The notes under the pieces are model-generated. The model worked only from the letters and a program-made list of their open reading frames with translations, had not been told where the DNA came from and ran no database searches. 60,974 nucleotides of DNA, taken from Gammaproteobacteria bacterium. Lineage in GTDB: Bacteria; Pseudomonadota; Gammaproteobacteria; UWMA-0217. Below, one piece after another: positions 49,335-58,645 of this stretch. The translations under genes were made by a program, and so were the position numbers. Each line of letters begins with the position of its first letter. Position 1 is the stretch's first letter. The stretch spans positions 1 to 60,974 of the forward strand of contig JALSHZ010000081.1 in the NCBI GenBank assembly GCA_026981985.1. Direction: 5' to 3'.

Positions 49335-50056
49335 AATCTCCCTCTCCCTTGGCATGGGTTCTGGCAACAATCATCATCGGGGCAACACGAAACACTCATT
49401 TGGGAACAGCGCCATAGCATAGGTGATATGAAGCAATACCTGCGAATTCCCGTTACTGGAGGGCGATCATAGAAGTGCTATGGGGGTAAACAACATCCAT
49501 CAAACAACCATCAATCATTGAGTGATGCAATACTCTCTATTAGTATAGGGAATTGCAGATTGTTCCTGATTTGTGAACTGGCTAACATCGGCTGACTGAG
49601 GCTGGCATGCCTCAGTCAGCCGGCATGGGTTTGTCAATGCGTCCATGGCCGGGCAACGCAGGAAAACGGGTACATGACAATCCGGCCCCCAGTCGGGCTG
49701 TCAGCGATGAAGTACCTATGACAAGACTGCTCAGCGAGTAGCCACGTAACAGGTAGCGGCCCGGATTTCGGCTGAAAACGCCATGTCGGCGATCTTCGGC
49801 ATAAACCGTGCAGCCTCTCTGTAACATAACCATAAGTCAGGTCCACAAGCCTGTTGCCAAGCAAACATCAAGCGAGTCTCAGATGCGATGACGATATCCT
49901 GATCCGTTCCAGATATGTTTGCGACAGACACTCGCTTTTCTCCGCCGCGCCCCGTCTGGAATCGAATCAACCGCCTCGCTCCGACCCAGCGCTCGATCGT
50001 CGCTTGCAGCATCGTTTTGCGGCCTGTTCCAATAACGATACATAGGAGACTGACTG
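49335..50056. other. Intergenic region with a long hairpin
   Basis: This interval separates two divergent units, the phosphoglycerol transferase gene (minus) and the symporter pair (plus). It contains the 49589-49622 hairpin and otherwise no gene or recognised repeat. The promoter for the symporter unit should lie in about 49850-50050. No sigma-54 or CRP site could be set with confidence. Confidence 0.4.
49589..49622. repeat. 14-bp-arm perfect palindrome
   Basis: CGGCTGACTGAGGC and GCCTCAGTCAGCCG pair perfectly around a 6-base loop (TGGCAT). No T-run follows on either strand, so it is more likely a structural or protein-binding palindrome than a terminator. No second copy was noticed in the window. 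Confidence 0.55.
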
Positions 50057-50308
50057 ATGAGTTCCAACAACTCATACTGGCGAGCAAACCTCCGATTGAT
50101 GGCGTTCTGCCTGACAATCTGGTTCATCGTCTCATTCGTCTGCGGCATTCTGCTGGTGGACGTCCTCAACCAATATCGCCTCGGCGGCTACAAACTCGGT
50201 TTCTGGTTCGCCCAACAGGGCTCCATCTATACATTTGTCGTGTTGATCTTCTTTTATGCCTGGCGCATGAATGCGATCGACCGCAAATTCGACGTTCATG
50301 AAGACTAG
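50057..50308 (+). CDS. DUF4212 sodium:solute symporter small subunit
   Basis: An 83-residue membrane protein with two helices (about 14-38 and 55-72) and the NxYWRANLRLM and GFWFAQQGSIYTFVVLIFFYAWRMNAID motifs of the small subunit that pairs with VC_2705-type symporters. Eleven bases before the large subunit gene. Confidence 0.92.
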   Translation: MSSNNSYWRANLRLMAFCLTIWFIVSFVCGILLVDVLNQYRLGGYKLGFWFAQQGSIYTFVVLIFFYAWRMNAIDRKFDVHED

Positions 50309-50319
50309 GAGAACCTGAC

Positions 50320-52050
50320 GTGGATCTGAAAACACTAACGTATATTTTCGTCTTCGGAACTTTCGCGCTGTACTTTGCGATTGCCTGGTGGGCACGTGCA
50401 TCGTCGACCAGTGAGTTCTATGTTGCCGGCAAGGGCGTGCACCCGATTCTCAACGGCATGGCAACCGGCGCGGACTGGATGAGTGCCGCCTCGTTCATCT
50501 CCATGGCGGGCCTGATCGCCTTCCTCGGCTATGGCGGCTCGGTATTCCTGATGGGCTGGACCGGTGGCTATGTGCTGCTGGCGATGCTGCTGGCGCCATA
50601 CCTGCGTAAACACGGCAAATACACCGTGCCGGAGTTCATCGGTGACCGCTACTACTCACAGACCGCACGCATCGTCGCCGTCATCTGCCTGATCATCGCC
50701 TCGCTGACTTACGTCATCGGCCAGATGAAGGGCATTGGCGTCGCCTTTGGCCGTTTCCTCGAAGTGGACTATGCCATTGGCCTGTTCATTGGCATGGGCG
50801 TGGTCTGGGTCTACGCCGTACTGGGTGGTATGAAGGGCATCACCTACACCCAGATCGCCCAATACTGCGTCATGATCTTCGCCTACACCGTGCCAGCGGT
50901 CTTCATCTCGCTGCACCTCACCGGGCATCCACTGCCGCAGATCGGCCTTGGCAGCAAGATGGTGGGCACCGACACCTACCTGCTCGACAAGCTCGACTTG
51001 GTCGTCACCGACCTTGGTTTCAAAGAGTACACCACGGCCAAGCTGGGCAGTACGCTCAACATGTTCGCCTACACCCTGTCGTTGATGATCGGCACGGCTG
51101 GCCTACCCCATGTCATCATGCGCTTCTTCACCGTACCGTCGGTCAAGGCAGCACGCTCCTCGGCAGGCTGGGCACTGGTCTTCATCGCCATTCTCTATAC
51201 CGTTGCACCTGCGGTTGGCGCCATGGCCCGTTTGAACCTGCACAACACCATCCAGCCGGCACCGGGCGAGAATCTGGCCTATGACGAGCGGCCACAGTGG
51301 TTCAAGAACTGGGAAGCCACCGGCCTGCTGAAGTTCGAGGACAAGAACGGCGACGGCAAGATCCAGTATGTCGCCGACAAGGACAAGAACGAAATGGTCA
51401 AGGTCGACCGCGACATCATGGTGCTGGCCAATCCGGAAATCGCTAACCTGCCCAACTGGGTCATTGCACTGGTGGCCGCCGGTGGACTGGCCGCAGCCCT
51501 GTCGACCGCTGCTGGGTTGCTGCTGGCAATCTCCTCATCGATATCACATGACTTGATGAAGGGGGTTTTCGTCCAGGGCATCAGTGAACGCGGGGAGCTG
51601 CTCGCGGGACGGATCGTCATGACATTGTCGATCCTGCTCGCCGGCTATCTGGGGCTTAATCCGCCCGGCTTCGCGGCGGGAACGGTGGCATTGGCGTTTG
51701 GTCTCGCCGCGTCGTCGATCTTCCCGGCACTGATGATGGGTATCTTCTCCAAGAACATCGGCAGCAAGGCCGCCGTCGCCGGCATGGTTGCCGGTATCGG
51801 TGTGACCCTGCTTTACGTGTTCCAGCACCACGGCATCATGTTCATCAAGGGCACCGAGTTCATGATGGGCATGGAGAAGAACTGGTTCTTCGGCATCGAT
51901 CCCAAGGCCTTCGGAGCGGTTGGCGCCATCGTCAACTTTGCCGTCGCCTATCTGGTATCGAAAGTCACCGGACCGGCACCAGACCACATCCAGCACATGG
52001 TCGAGAACTTCCGGGTTCCCGCCGGCGCTGGCGCAGCAACGGATCACTGA
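50320..52050 (+). CDS. Sodium:solute symporter, acetate-type (VC_2705 subfamily)
   Basis: A 576-residue transporter of the SSS family with about 13 helices, GTG start at 50320. GADWMSAASFISMAGLIAFLGYGG, GLAAALSTAAGLLLAISSSISHD and SKNIGSKAAVAGMVAG are family signatures. An extra loop (about 315-370) carries DKNGDGKIQYV, an EF-hand-like calcium motif. Together with the DUF4212 subunit, and with acs downstream, acetate or a related short carboxylate is the likely substrate; specificity is inferred from context. Confidence 0.88.
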   Translation: MDLKTLTYIFVFGTFALYFAIAWWARASSTSEFYVAGKGVHPILNGMATGADWMSAASFISMAGLIAFLGYGGSVFLMGWTGGYVLLAMLLAPYLRKHGKYTVPEFIGDRYYSQTARIVAVICLIIASLTYVIGQMKGIGVAFGRFLEVDYAIGLFIGMGVVWVYAVLGGMKGITYTQIAQYCVMIFAYTVPAVFISLHLTGHPLPQIGLGSKMVGTDTYLLDKLDLVVTDLGFKEYTTAKLGSTLNMFAYTLSLMIGTAGLPHVIMRFFTVPSVKAARSSAGWALVFIAILYTVAPAVGAMARLNLHNTIQPAPGENLAYDERPQWFKNWEATGLLKFEDKNGDGKIQYVADKDKNEMVKVDRDIMVLANPEIANLPNWVIALVAAGGLAAALSTAAGLLLAISSSISHDLMKGVFVQGISERGELLAGRIVMTLSILLAGYLGLNPPGFAAGTVALAFGLAASSIFPALMMGIFSKNIGSKAAVAGMVAGIGVTLLYVFQHHGIMFIKGTEFMMGMEKNWFFGIDPKAFGAVGAIVNFAVAYLVSKVTGPAPDHIQHMVENFRVPAGAGAATDH

Positions 52051-52083
52051 CAGGCGTCAGTCGATGCATTGCTGAAATGGTGA

Positions 52084-52113
52084 GAAAAGGCTCCTTCGGG
52101 AGCCTTTTCTTTT
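52084..52113 (+). terminator. Intrinsic terminator after the symporter gene
   Basis: AAAAGGCTCC-TTCG-GGAGCCTTTT with a T-rich tail (CTTTTTG) begins 33 bases after the symporter stop. It separates the symporter pair from the downstream CBS-DUF294 gene. Confidence 0.88.
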
Positions 52114-52273
52114 TGCGCCATACGGTAGTCGTGGATAGGCCAATCACCTGCTCGAAGGCCGGTGCCAGGCGTCTGAGTCGCCAGATCGGCGACGGGCCGG
52201 CAGGATGCCGGCGGTCCCAGGGATTGCAGAAGCTGGTGGGCCGGGTTAGCGTAAACTGATGATTTACTGTCTA

Positions 52274-53031
52274 TAACTACTCATCGACCCAGCCCGCGCT
52301 GCGGGCACACACCGAAAAGTAACGATGTCACCGATTTAGCCGTTAAGTGGCCATTTGGCAATCTGGTTTTCTTTCCCCTTCGCACGCGCCGCTGACGGGT
52401 GCGACTGGAGGGGGCAACCGGCCATGGATGGCCGGTTGAAGCTTGCGCGGCAGGAAGCCGCTCAAGCTGACCCCGGAAGGCGTGCCCGGCAGCGGAATCA
52501 AGCGTGTGTTGGGGCGTCCTTTTTTGGGTTCCGTTTTTTGGACGAGCAAAAAATGGAACTCGCGCTGTGCGAGAGTGGGTTGGAAGAATCGTAGTGTTGG
52601 TGAGCGCAAAACCCGTACCACCGCCACTCGATATGATCGGCGAGGACGAACAGTGGGAGATTAGCTCTTTCGTCCAATCGCCACCTGGAAATCATGGTGG
52701 TATTGTTTCGTAGCCAATCAAGCGGTGGTGCTTCTGTTCCAGCCCTCTACCACGGCCCCGAGTACCTTTTTGTCAACAGCAACAAAAAGGTACCAAAAAA
52801 TGCCGCCCCGATTGCCCGCTGATTCCTGCGCTTCTCGGCCCAGCCGGGGGGCGGCCGACACGTCCCTTCGTGACGGCCGACGCAGGCCATCCATGGCCTG
52901 CCCCTGCGGGCTGATCCCGGCTGAGCCTGCGATGCTCGGGCGGGCAAAGGGGGTATCAGCGGTTGCCATACGACAGGTTTGGTGGGAAGTTACTTGGAAG
53001 TAGGTAGAAAAATATAACCGTAACTGCTCAG
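52274..53031. repeat. Large palindrome-rich element A
   Basis: About 760 bp of non-coding repeat between the symporter and the CBS-DUF294 gene. It begins TAACTACTCAT and ends by TAACTGCTCAG at 53021. It contains stacked palindromes: CAACCGGCCAT/ATGGCCGGTTG at 52415-52438, a GTACCTTTTTGT/ACAAAAAGGTAC hairpin at 52762-52793, and others. Its sequence recurs in inverted orientation as element B. Several ORFs of 60-120 codons are open but overlap on both strands and are not believed. Bases 52114-52273 show no gene. Confidence 0.8.
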
Positions 53032-53088
53032 ATTGCCGCCGACGATACATCGTCATCCCTGCCACCCAACAACCGGCCCAGCCAATCA

Positions 53089-54939
53089 ATGGAAATAGAA
53101 CTGAAGGAAATCCGCGACTTCATTGCCGCCATTCCGCCCTTCGATCGCCTCGACAAGCGCAGCATCGAAAAGCTGGTGGAAAAAATCACCATTCGTTATT
53201 TCCGCACAGGCGCGTCATTGCCACCAGAAGAAACCAAGCAGGAGCGGCTCTACATCATCCGCAAGGGCGCGTTGAGCCTGACATCCCGGAAAGGCACACT
53301 GCTGGGAAAATTAGGCGAAGCCGATATCTGTACCAGTTTCTGCCTGACCGATGGCACGAACAAATTTCAAGTGAGCGTCGATGAAGACATGCTCAGCTAC
53401 ACGATCGACTGTGACCAGTTGACCGAGATCGTCGGCGACGACTCCAGCGTACTCTCATTTATCCGCAATACAGCATCGCAACGCCTGAACCAAGCGATGG
53501 CAACACGCCAGGAAGCAGCCTCGTCCTCATCCCGCCTGATGACCATGACGGTTGACGACGTAATGCAAGCACCGGTGGTCACCATCGACACCAGCGACAG
53601 TATCCATGAGGCAGCCGTGCGTATGAATGACGAGTCCGTCTCCTCGCTCGTCATTGTCGACGGCGGCAAAGCGGTCGGCATCGTCACCGACAAGGACATC
53701 ACTCGCCGTTGCGTTGCTGCGGGCCATGCACCGAGCAATCCGGTCGAACAGATCATGACCACTGACATGATCACCACATCCAGCGACGTGATCGCCTTCG
53801 ATGCGCTGATGACGATGACGCGCAAGCATATCCACCACTTGCCGGTCATCGACGATGGCAAGCTCAAGGGGGTGGTCGCCATTTCCGATCTCATGCGTCA
53901 GGAAGGCCGCAACGCGGCCTATCTCGCCAGCGCCATCCATCGCGCCACCGACATCGACACCCTGCGCGGACTCAGCGAAACCATTCCGCAATTGCAGGTT
54001 CAGCTGGTCAACCAGAGCGCAACGCCGGATCACGTTGGTAACGTCGTTACCTCGATTACCTCAGCGCTGACCAGGCGGCTGCTGACACTGGCCGAGGAAA
54101 GATTCGGCCCACCGCCAGTGCCCTATGCCTGGGTCGCCGCCGGATCCCATGCCCGGCGCGAGCAGACCTCGCACTCGGACCAGGACAACGGCATGATCAT
54201 TGCCGACGACCTGAAAAAAGAGGATGAAGGCTGGTTCGAGCAGGTTGCCAATTTCGTCTGCGACGGGCTCAACGACTGCGGCTATGTCTACTGCCCCGGC
54301 GACGTCATGGCAAAAAACGAGAAATGGCGCCAGACGCAATCCGTCTGGCAGGGCTATTTCGACAGCTGGGTCAATATGCCGGAGCCGATGGCGCTGATGT
54401 ACTCCAGCATCTTCTTCGACCTGCGCACCATCCACGGCGACACCACGCTGCTACAAGCGATCCGCGAAAAGATGCTCGCGCAAACACCGCAAAGCACGCT
54501 GTTTCTCGCCCACCTGACGCACAACGCCCTGAAGCTGCGACCACCGCTGGGTTTCTTTCGCGATTTCGTACTGATCCACGACGGTAAACATAACGACACG
54601 CTCGATCTCAAACACAACGGCATCGCGCCCATCGTCGATCTGGCGCGGATCTATGCGCTGTCGGAAGGCATTCCTGCCGTCAACACAATCGAACGCCTCA
54701 AAGCCGCCGCCGGTACGCCTACGCTGAGCGAATCGGGGGCAGCAAACCTGCTCGACGCGCTGGAGTTCATCGGTATTTTGCGGCTGGAACATCAGGCACG
54801 ACAGATACAGGCCGGCGAACCCGCCGACAACTTCATGTCACCCAAAGAGATTTCCCGGCTGGAGCGCGAACACTTGAAAGATGCCTTCAAAGTCATCCAG
54901 ACCATGCAGGCGACACTTCAGTCCCGCTACCAGATATGA
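53089..54939 (+). CDS. Cyclic-nucleotide-binding/CBS-domain/DUF294 nucleotidyltransferase-like protein
   Basis: A 616-residue cytoplasmic signalling protein. Order: cNMP-binding-like domain (about 10-125, RYFRTGASLPPEETKQERLYIIRKGALSL), a pair of CBS domains (about 155-280, VDDVMQAPVVTIDTSD and VEQIMTTDMITTSSDVIAFDAL), then a DUF294 putative nucleotidyltransferase (about 300-450) with GSHARREQTSHSDQDNGMI, the GS-x-SDxD active-site motif, and the DUF294 C-terminal domain (about 470-610). Genes of this type often neighbour VC_2705 symporters and acs, and may modulate acetate use in response to adenylates; the substrate is unknown. Confidence 0.88.
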   Translation: MEIELKEIRDFIAAIPPFDRLDKRSIEKLVEKITIRYFRTGASLPPEETKQERLYIIRKGALSLTSRKGTLLGKLGEADICTSFCLTDGTNKFQVSVDEDMLSYTIDCDQLTEIVGDDSSVLSFIRNTASQRLNQAMATRQEAASSSSRLMTMTVDDVMQAPVVTIDTSDSIHEAAVRMNDESVSSLVIVDGGKAVGIVTDKDITRRCVAAGHAPSNPVEQIMTTDMITTSSDVIAFDALMTMTRKHIHHLPVIDDGKLKGVVAISDLMRQEGRNAAYLASAIHRATDIDTLRGLSETIPQLQVQLVNQSATPDHVGNVVTSITSALTRRLLTLAEERFGPPPVPYAWVAAGSHARREQTSHSDQDNGMIIADDLKKEDEGWFEQVANFVCDGLNDCGYVYCPGDVMAKNEKWRQTQSVWQGYFDSWVNMPEPMALMYSSIFFDLRTIHGDTTLLQAIREKMLAQTPQSTLFLAHLTHNALKLRPPLGFFRDFVLIHDGKHNDTLDLKHNGIAPIVDLARIYALSEGIPAVNTIERLKAAAGTPTLSESGAANLLDALEFIGILRLEHQARQIQAGEPADNFMSPKEISRLEREHLKDAFKVIQTMQATLQSRYQI

Positions 54940-54952
54940 GGCCGTTGCTGCA

Positions 54953-55654
54953 ATGACCTTGGCACTACTTGATCGCTGGCTTGGTCTCGATGCAAGGCGC
55001 AAGCGCATGCTGGCCAAGGCGCCGGCGGGCGCGTTGCGGGAATATCTCGCCACCCCCTTCCCCGACCCGGCAACCCCGCTGGATCGCACACCCATTCTCG
55101 CTGTCGATTTCGAAACCACCGGGCTCAACCCCGCCACCGCACATATCCTCAGCATCGGCCATGTCTGTATCGACAACAATGAGATCGTACTCTCGACGGC
55201 ACATCACACCATCGTCCACAGTCACGGCGAACTGGACGAGGAGAACGTCGTCATCCACCAGATCACGGACAGTCACAAGGCATCCGGCGAACCATTGCAG
55301 CAGGCAATTGATGACTTACTTCTGGCAATGGCCGGTCGCGTCATGCTGGTACATTTCGGCCGCATCGAGAAAGACTTTCTCACTGCTGCCTGCCAGCGGC
55401 TCTACGGCATGGCACCGATTTTCCCGATGATCGACACGCTGTTCATGGCCACGCGTCGCATGGACATGCGCACCGCCGGCTACGATCCTTCCGAGCTGCG
55501 CCTGTTCCGGCTACGCGAACATCACAGCCTGCCCCGCTACGGCGCCCACAATGCGCTCAGCGACGCCATTGCCACCGCGGAACTGTTCATGGTCGAAACC
55601 AGTCTGATGGACAGGAAGAAAACACCACCGCTGAAACGGGTGTTGCGTTACTGA
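54953..55654 (+). CDS. 3'-5' exonuclease, DnaQ-like (DEDDh)
   Basis: A 233-residue exonuclease. Exo I motif is AVDFETTGLNP (D and E metal ligands, about 53-55), Exo II lies in LVHFGRIEKDFL, and Exo III is YGAHNALSDAIATAELF (H...D). The ATG at 54953 follows the DUF294 stop by 13 bases; a longer frame would overlap DUF294. It belongs to the PolC-like exonuclease type commonly found beside DUF294 genes. The biological substrate is not known. Confidence 0.88.
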   Translation: MTLALLDRWLGLDARRKRMLAKAPAGALREYLATPFPDPATPLDRTPILAVDFETTGLNPATAHILSIGHVCIDNNEIVLSTAHHTIVHSHGELDEENVVIHQITDSHKASGEPLQQAIDDLLLAMAGRVMLVHFGRIEKDFLTAACQRLYGMAPIFPMIDTLFMATRRMDMRTAGYDPSELRLFRLREHHSLPRYGAHNALSDAIATAELFMVETSLMDRKKTPPLKRVLRY

Positions 55655-55673
55655 CACAAATTAACTGCCTTTG

Positions 55674-55743
55674 GTGCGCACGCTAACGCGCACACACCCT
55701 ACAACCAACCCACACCGTAGGGTGTGCGCCGCAGGTGCGCACC
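55674..55743. repeat. Palindromic GTGCGCAC/GTAGGGTGTG repeat
   Basis: A roughly 70-bp imperfect inverted repeat: TTGGTGCGCACGCTAACGCG and CACACCCTAC on one arm, GTAGGGTGTGCGCC and GGTGCGCACCAA on the other. The right arm matches the unit at 9183-9215. It sits upstream of the acs promoter region (55745-55835). Confidence 0.7.
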
Positions 55744-55835
55744 AAAAACCCGATGGCGAGCAGGGACGATAGTGATAACATTGTGCGCTGATATCACTTT
55801 TAGCGCGCCAGCATACACAACAAAGGAGCATCACC

Positions 55836-57782
55836 ATGTCCGAAAAAGTCTATCCGGTAGATCCTGAATTTGCTGCCCAGGCCAACGTCAACACCGAACA
55901 GTACGAAGCCATGTACAAGCAGTCGGTGGAGGACCCGGAGGGTTTCTGGGCCGAACAGGCAGAGCAGTATCTGACCTTCTTCGACAAATGGGACAAGGTG
56001 CTCGACTGGTCCTTCATGGAAGATGACCTGCACATCGAATGGTTCAAGGGTGCGAAACTGAACGTTTCCTACAACTGCCTCGACCGTCACCTGGAAACCC
56101 GCGGCGACCAGACCGCCATTCTCTGGGAGGGCGACGATCCTGATGAAATGAACCGCAGCATCAGCTACCGCGAGCTGCACGCCAACGTCAACCGCTTCGC
56201 CAATGCCCTCAAGGCGCGTGGCGTGAAAAAGGGTGATCGCGTCTCGATCTACATGCCGATGATTCCCGAGGCCACCGTCGCCATGCTCGCCTGTACCCGC
56301 ATCGGCGCGGTGCATTCCATTGTCTTCTCCGCCTTCTCGCCCGATGCGCTGGCCAGCCGCATCCATGATTCCGACTGCGAAGTGCTGATCACCGCCGATG
56401 TATCGGTTCGCACGGGCAAGTCTCTGCCCCTGAAGCAGAATGCCGATGCGGCCTTGGCGAAATGCCCCAATGTCCACACCTGCTTCGTGGTTCGGCGTGG
56501 CGATGGCAGCTGTGACTGGACCGAAGGCCGCGATGTCTGGTACCACGACGCGCTCGAAGCCGCCGACCCGGTCTGCGAACCGGAGCCGATGGACGCCGAG
56601 GACCCGCTGTTCATTCTTTACACCTCCGGCTCCACCGGCAAACCCAAAGGCGTGCTGCACACCACCGCCGGCTACCTGCTACAAGCGGCGATGACCCACA
56701 AGCTGGTGTTCGACTACAAGGACGGCGAAGTCTACTGGTGCACCGCCGATATTGGCTGGATCACCGGCCACAGCTATATCGTCTATGGCCCGCTGTGCAA
56801 CGGCGCCATCTCGCTGATGTTCGAGGGTGTACCCACCTACCCGGATGCCGGGCGCTTCTGGCAGGTTTGCGACAAGCACAATGTCGCCAGCTTCTACACC
56901 GCACCCACCGCCATCCGCGCGCTGATGGCCCAGGGCGACGAGCCGGTCAAGGCCACCTCACGCAAGAGCCTGCGCCTGCTCGGCACCGTCGGCGAGCCGA
57001 TCAATCCAGAAGCCTGGGAGTGGTACTACCATGTGGTCGGCGATGGCCGCTGCCCGATCGTCGATACCTGGTGGCAAACCGAAACCGGCGCGCACATGAT
57101 CACCCCGCTGCCCGGTGCTACCCCGCTCAAACCCGGCTCGGCATCGTGGCCATTCTTCGGCGTGCAACTGGCGCTGCTGGACAACCAGGGCAACGAGATC
57201 GAAGGCAATCCGGCCACCGGCAACCTCGCCATCAAACATCCCTGGCCATCGCAGATGCGCAGTGTCTATGGCGATCACAAACGCTTCTACGACACCTATT
57301 TCTCGATGTACAAGGGCTACTATTTCAGCGGCGACGGCGCCCGCCGCGACGAAGACGGTTACTACTGGATCACCGGCCGCGTCGATGACGTGCTCAACGT
57401 CTCCGGCCATCGTCTCGGCACCGCCGAAATCGAATCCGCCCTGGTGCTGCACGACAAAGTCGCCGAAGCCGCCGTGGTTGGCTACCCGCATGAAATCACC
57501 GGACAGGGCATCTATGCCTATGTCACGCTGATGAAGGGCGAACAAGGTAGCGACGAGCTGAAGGCCGAGCTGGTGCAACTGGTCCGCAAGGAGATCGGCC
57601 CCATCGCCAAGGTCAACATCATCCAGTGGGCACCCGGCCTGCCCAAAACCCGCTCGGGCAAGATCATGCGCCGCATCCTGCGCAAGATCGCCGCCAACGA
57701 AGTCGATGAACTGGGCGATACCTCAACACTGGCCGATCCATCCGTCGTCGATGATCTGATCAAGAATCGGCAGAACACCTGA
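55836..57782 (+). CDS. acs: Acetate--CoA ligase (acetyl-CoA synthetase)
   Basis: Activates acetate to acetyl-CoA through acetyl-AMP. The 648-residue protein has the P-loop-like [22 protein letters not shown] (about 262-284), [14 protein letters not shown] (about 411-424), [21 protein letters not shown] and the C-terminal [16 protein letters not shown], whose lysine is the site of regulatory acetylation in known Acs enzymes. AAAGGAGC precedes the ATG. It follows the exonuclease by 181 bases including a palindromic repeat, so a separate promoter is likely. Confidence 0.98.
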   Translation: MSEKVYPVDPEFAAQANVNTEQYEAMYKQSVEDPEGFWAEQAEQYLTFFDKWDKVLDWSFMEDDLHIEWFKGAKLNVSYNCLDRHLETRGDQTAILWEGDDPDEMNRSISYRELHANVNRFANALKARGVKKGDRVSIYMPMIPEATVAMLACTRIGAVHSIVFSAFSPDALASRIHDSDCEVLITADVSVRTGKSLPLKQNADAALAKCPNVHTCFVVRRGDGSCDWTEGRDVWYHDALEAADPVCEPEPMDAEDPLFILYTSGSTGKPKGVLHTTAGYLLQAAMTHKLVFDYKDGEVYWCTADIGWITGHSYIVYGPLCNGAISLMFEGVPTYPDAGRFWQVCDKHNVASFYTAPTAIRALMAQGDEPVKATSRKSLRLLGTVGEPINPEAWEWYYHVVGDGRCPIVDTWWQTETGAHMITPLPGATPLKPGSASWPFFGVQLALLDNQGNEIEGNPATGNLAIKHPWPSQMRSVYGDHKRFYDTYFSMYKGYYFSGDGARRDEDGYYWITGRVDDVLNVSGHRLGTAEIESALVLHDKVAEAAVVGYPHEITGQGIYAYVTLMKGEQGSDELKAELVQLVRKEIGPIAKVNIIQWAPGLPKTRSGKIMRRILRKIAANEVDELGDTSTLADPSVVDDLIKNRQNT

Positions 57783-57797
57783 TTGATGTAACGCTGG

Positions 57798-58613
57798 TAA
57801 CTACTCAGCGACACAGCCCGCTACGCGGGCTGTGTCCCTTTTAAGTAACTTCCCATCAAACTGGTCGCCTGGCAACCACGATTTCCCCTTTGCCCGCCCG
57901 AGCATCGCAGGCGCAGCCGGGATCAGCCCGCAGGGGCAGGCCATGGATGGCCTGCGTCGGCCGTCACGAAGGGACGTGTCGGCCGACCCTCGGCTGGGCC
58001 GAGAAGCGCAGGAATTAGCGGGGAATCGGGGCGGCATTTTTTGGTACCTTTTTGTTGCTGTTGACAAAAAGGTACTCGGGGCCATGGCAGAGGGATGGGA
58101 CGGAAACACCACTGCTTGATTGGCCACGAAACAATACCACCACGCTTTCCAAGTGCTGAAGCCAACAAACCTGATCTCCCGCTTGTTGTCCTCACCATTC
58201 GTATCAAGCGAGGTGGCATCGGTTTCGCGCTCATCAACACTACGGTTCTTCCGATCCACTCTCGCACAGCGCGAGTTCCATTTTTTGCTCGTCCAAAAAA
58301 CGGAACCCAAAGCACCGCTCCATTGCGTCCTGCAATCGCGGTATTCGTACATCCCTGTACATCAAGGACGCCCCAACACACGCTTGATTCCGCTGCCGGG
58401 CACGCCTTCCGGGGTCAGCTTGAGCAGCTTCCTGCCGCGCAAGCTTCAACCGGCCATCCATGGCCGGTTGCCCCCTCCAGGCGCACCCGGCAGCGGCGCG
58501 TGTGAAGGGGAAAGAAAACCAAGTAGCCAGGTGACTATTGAATGGCTGGCTCAGTATCATTTCGTTACTTTTCGGTGTGTGCCCGCGCAGCGGGCTAGGG
58601 CGCTAAGCAGTTA
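57798..58613. repeat. Large palindrome-rich element B (inverted copy of A)
   Basis: An 816-bp element bounded by TAACTACTCAG (57798-57808) and CTAAGCAGTTA (58603-58613), 9 of 11 inverted. Its reverse complement aligns with element A over most of the length, including CAACCGGCCAT/ATGGCCGGTTG (58447-58470) and the GTACCTTTTTGT/ACAAAAAGGTAC hairpin (58044-58075). It has an extra stretch of roughly 50-60 bp near 58310-58375 that A lacks. Overlapping ORFs on both strands are artefacts of its palindromic composition. It fills the acs-TIR gap; nothing else is seen in 57783-58645. Confidence 0.82.
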
Positions 58614-58645
58614 CTAACGCTGAGTGAAGCACCGCATACGCCCCC

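Noticed and set aside
49850-50056. Sigma-54 promoter for the symporter pair
   Set aside because: No GG/GC pair with the correct spacing could be found by eye.
52343-53089. Several 60-120 codon ORFs in element A, and their counterparts in element B (57801-58617)
   Set aside because: Overlapping frames on both strands within palindromic repeats; the frame is disrupted by an indel between the two copies, which argues against coding.
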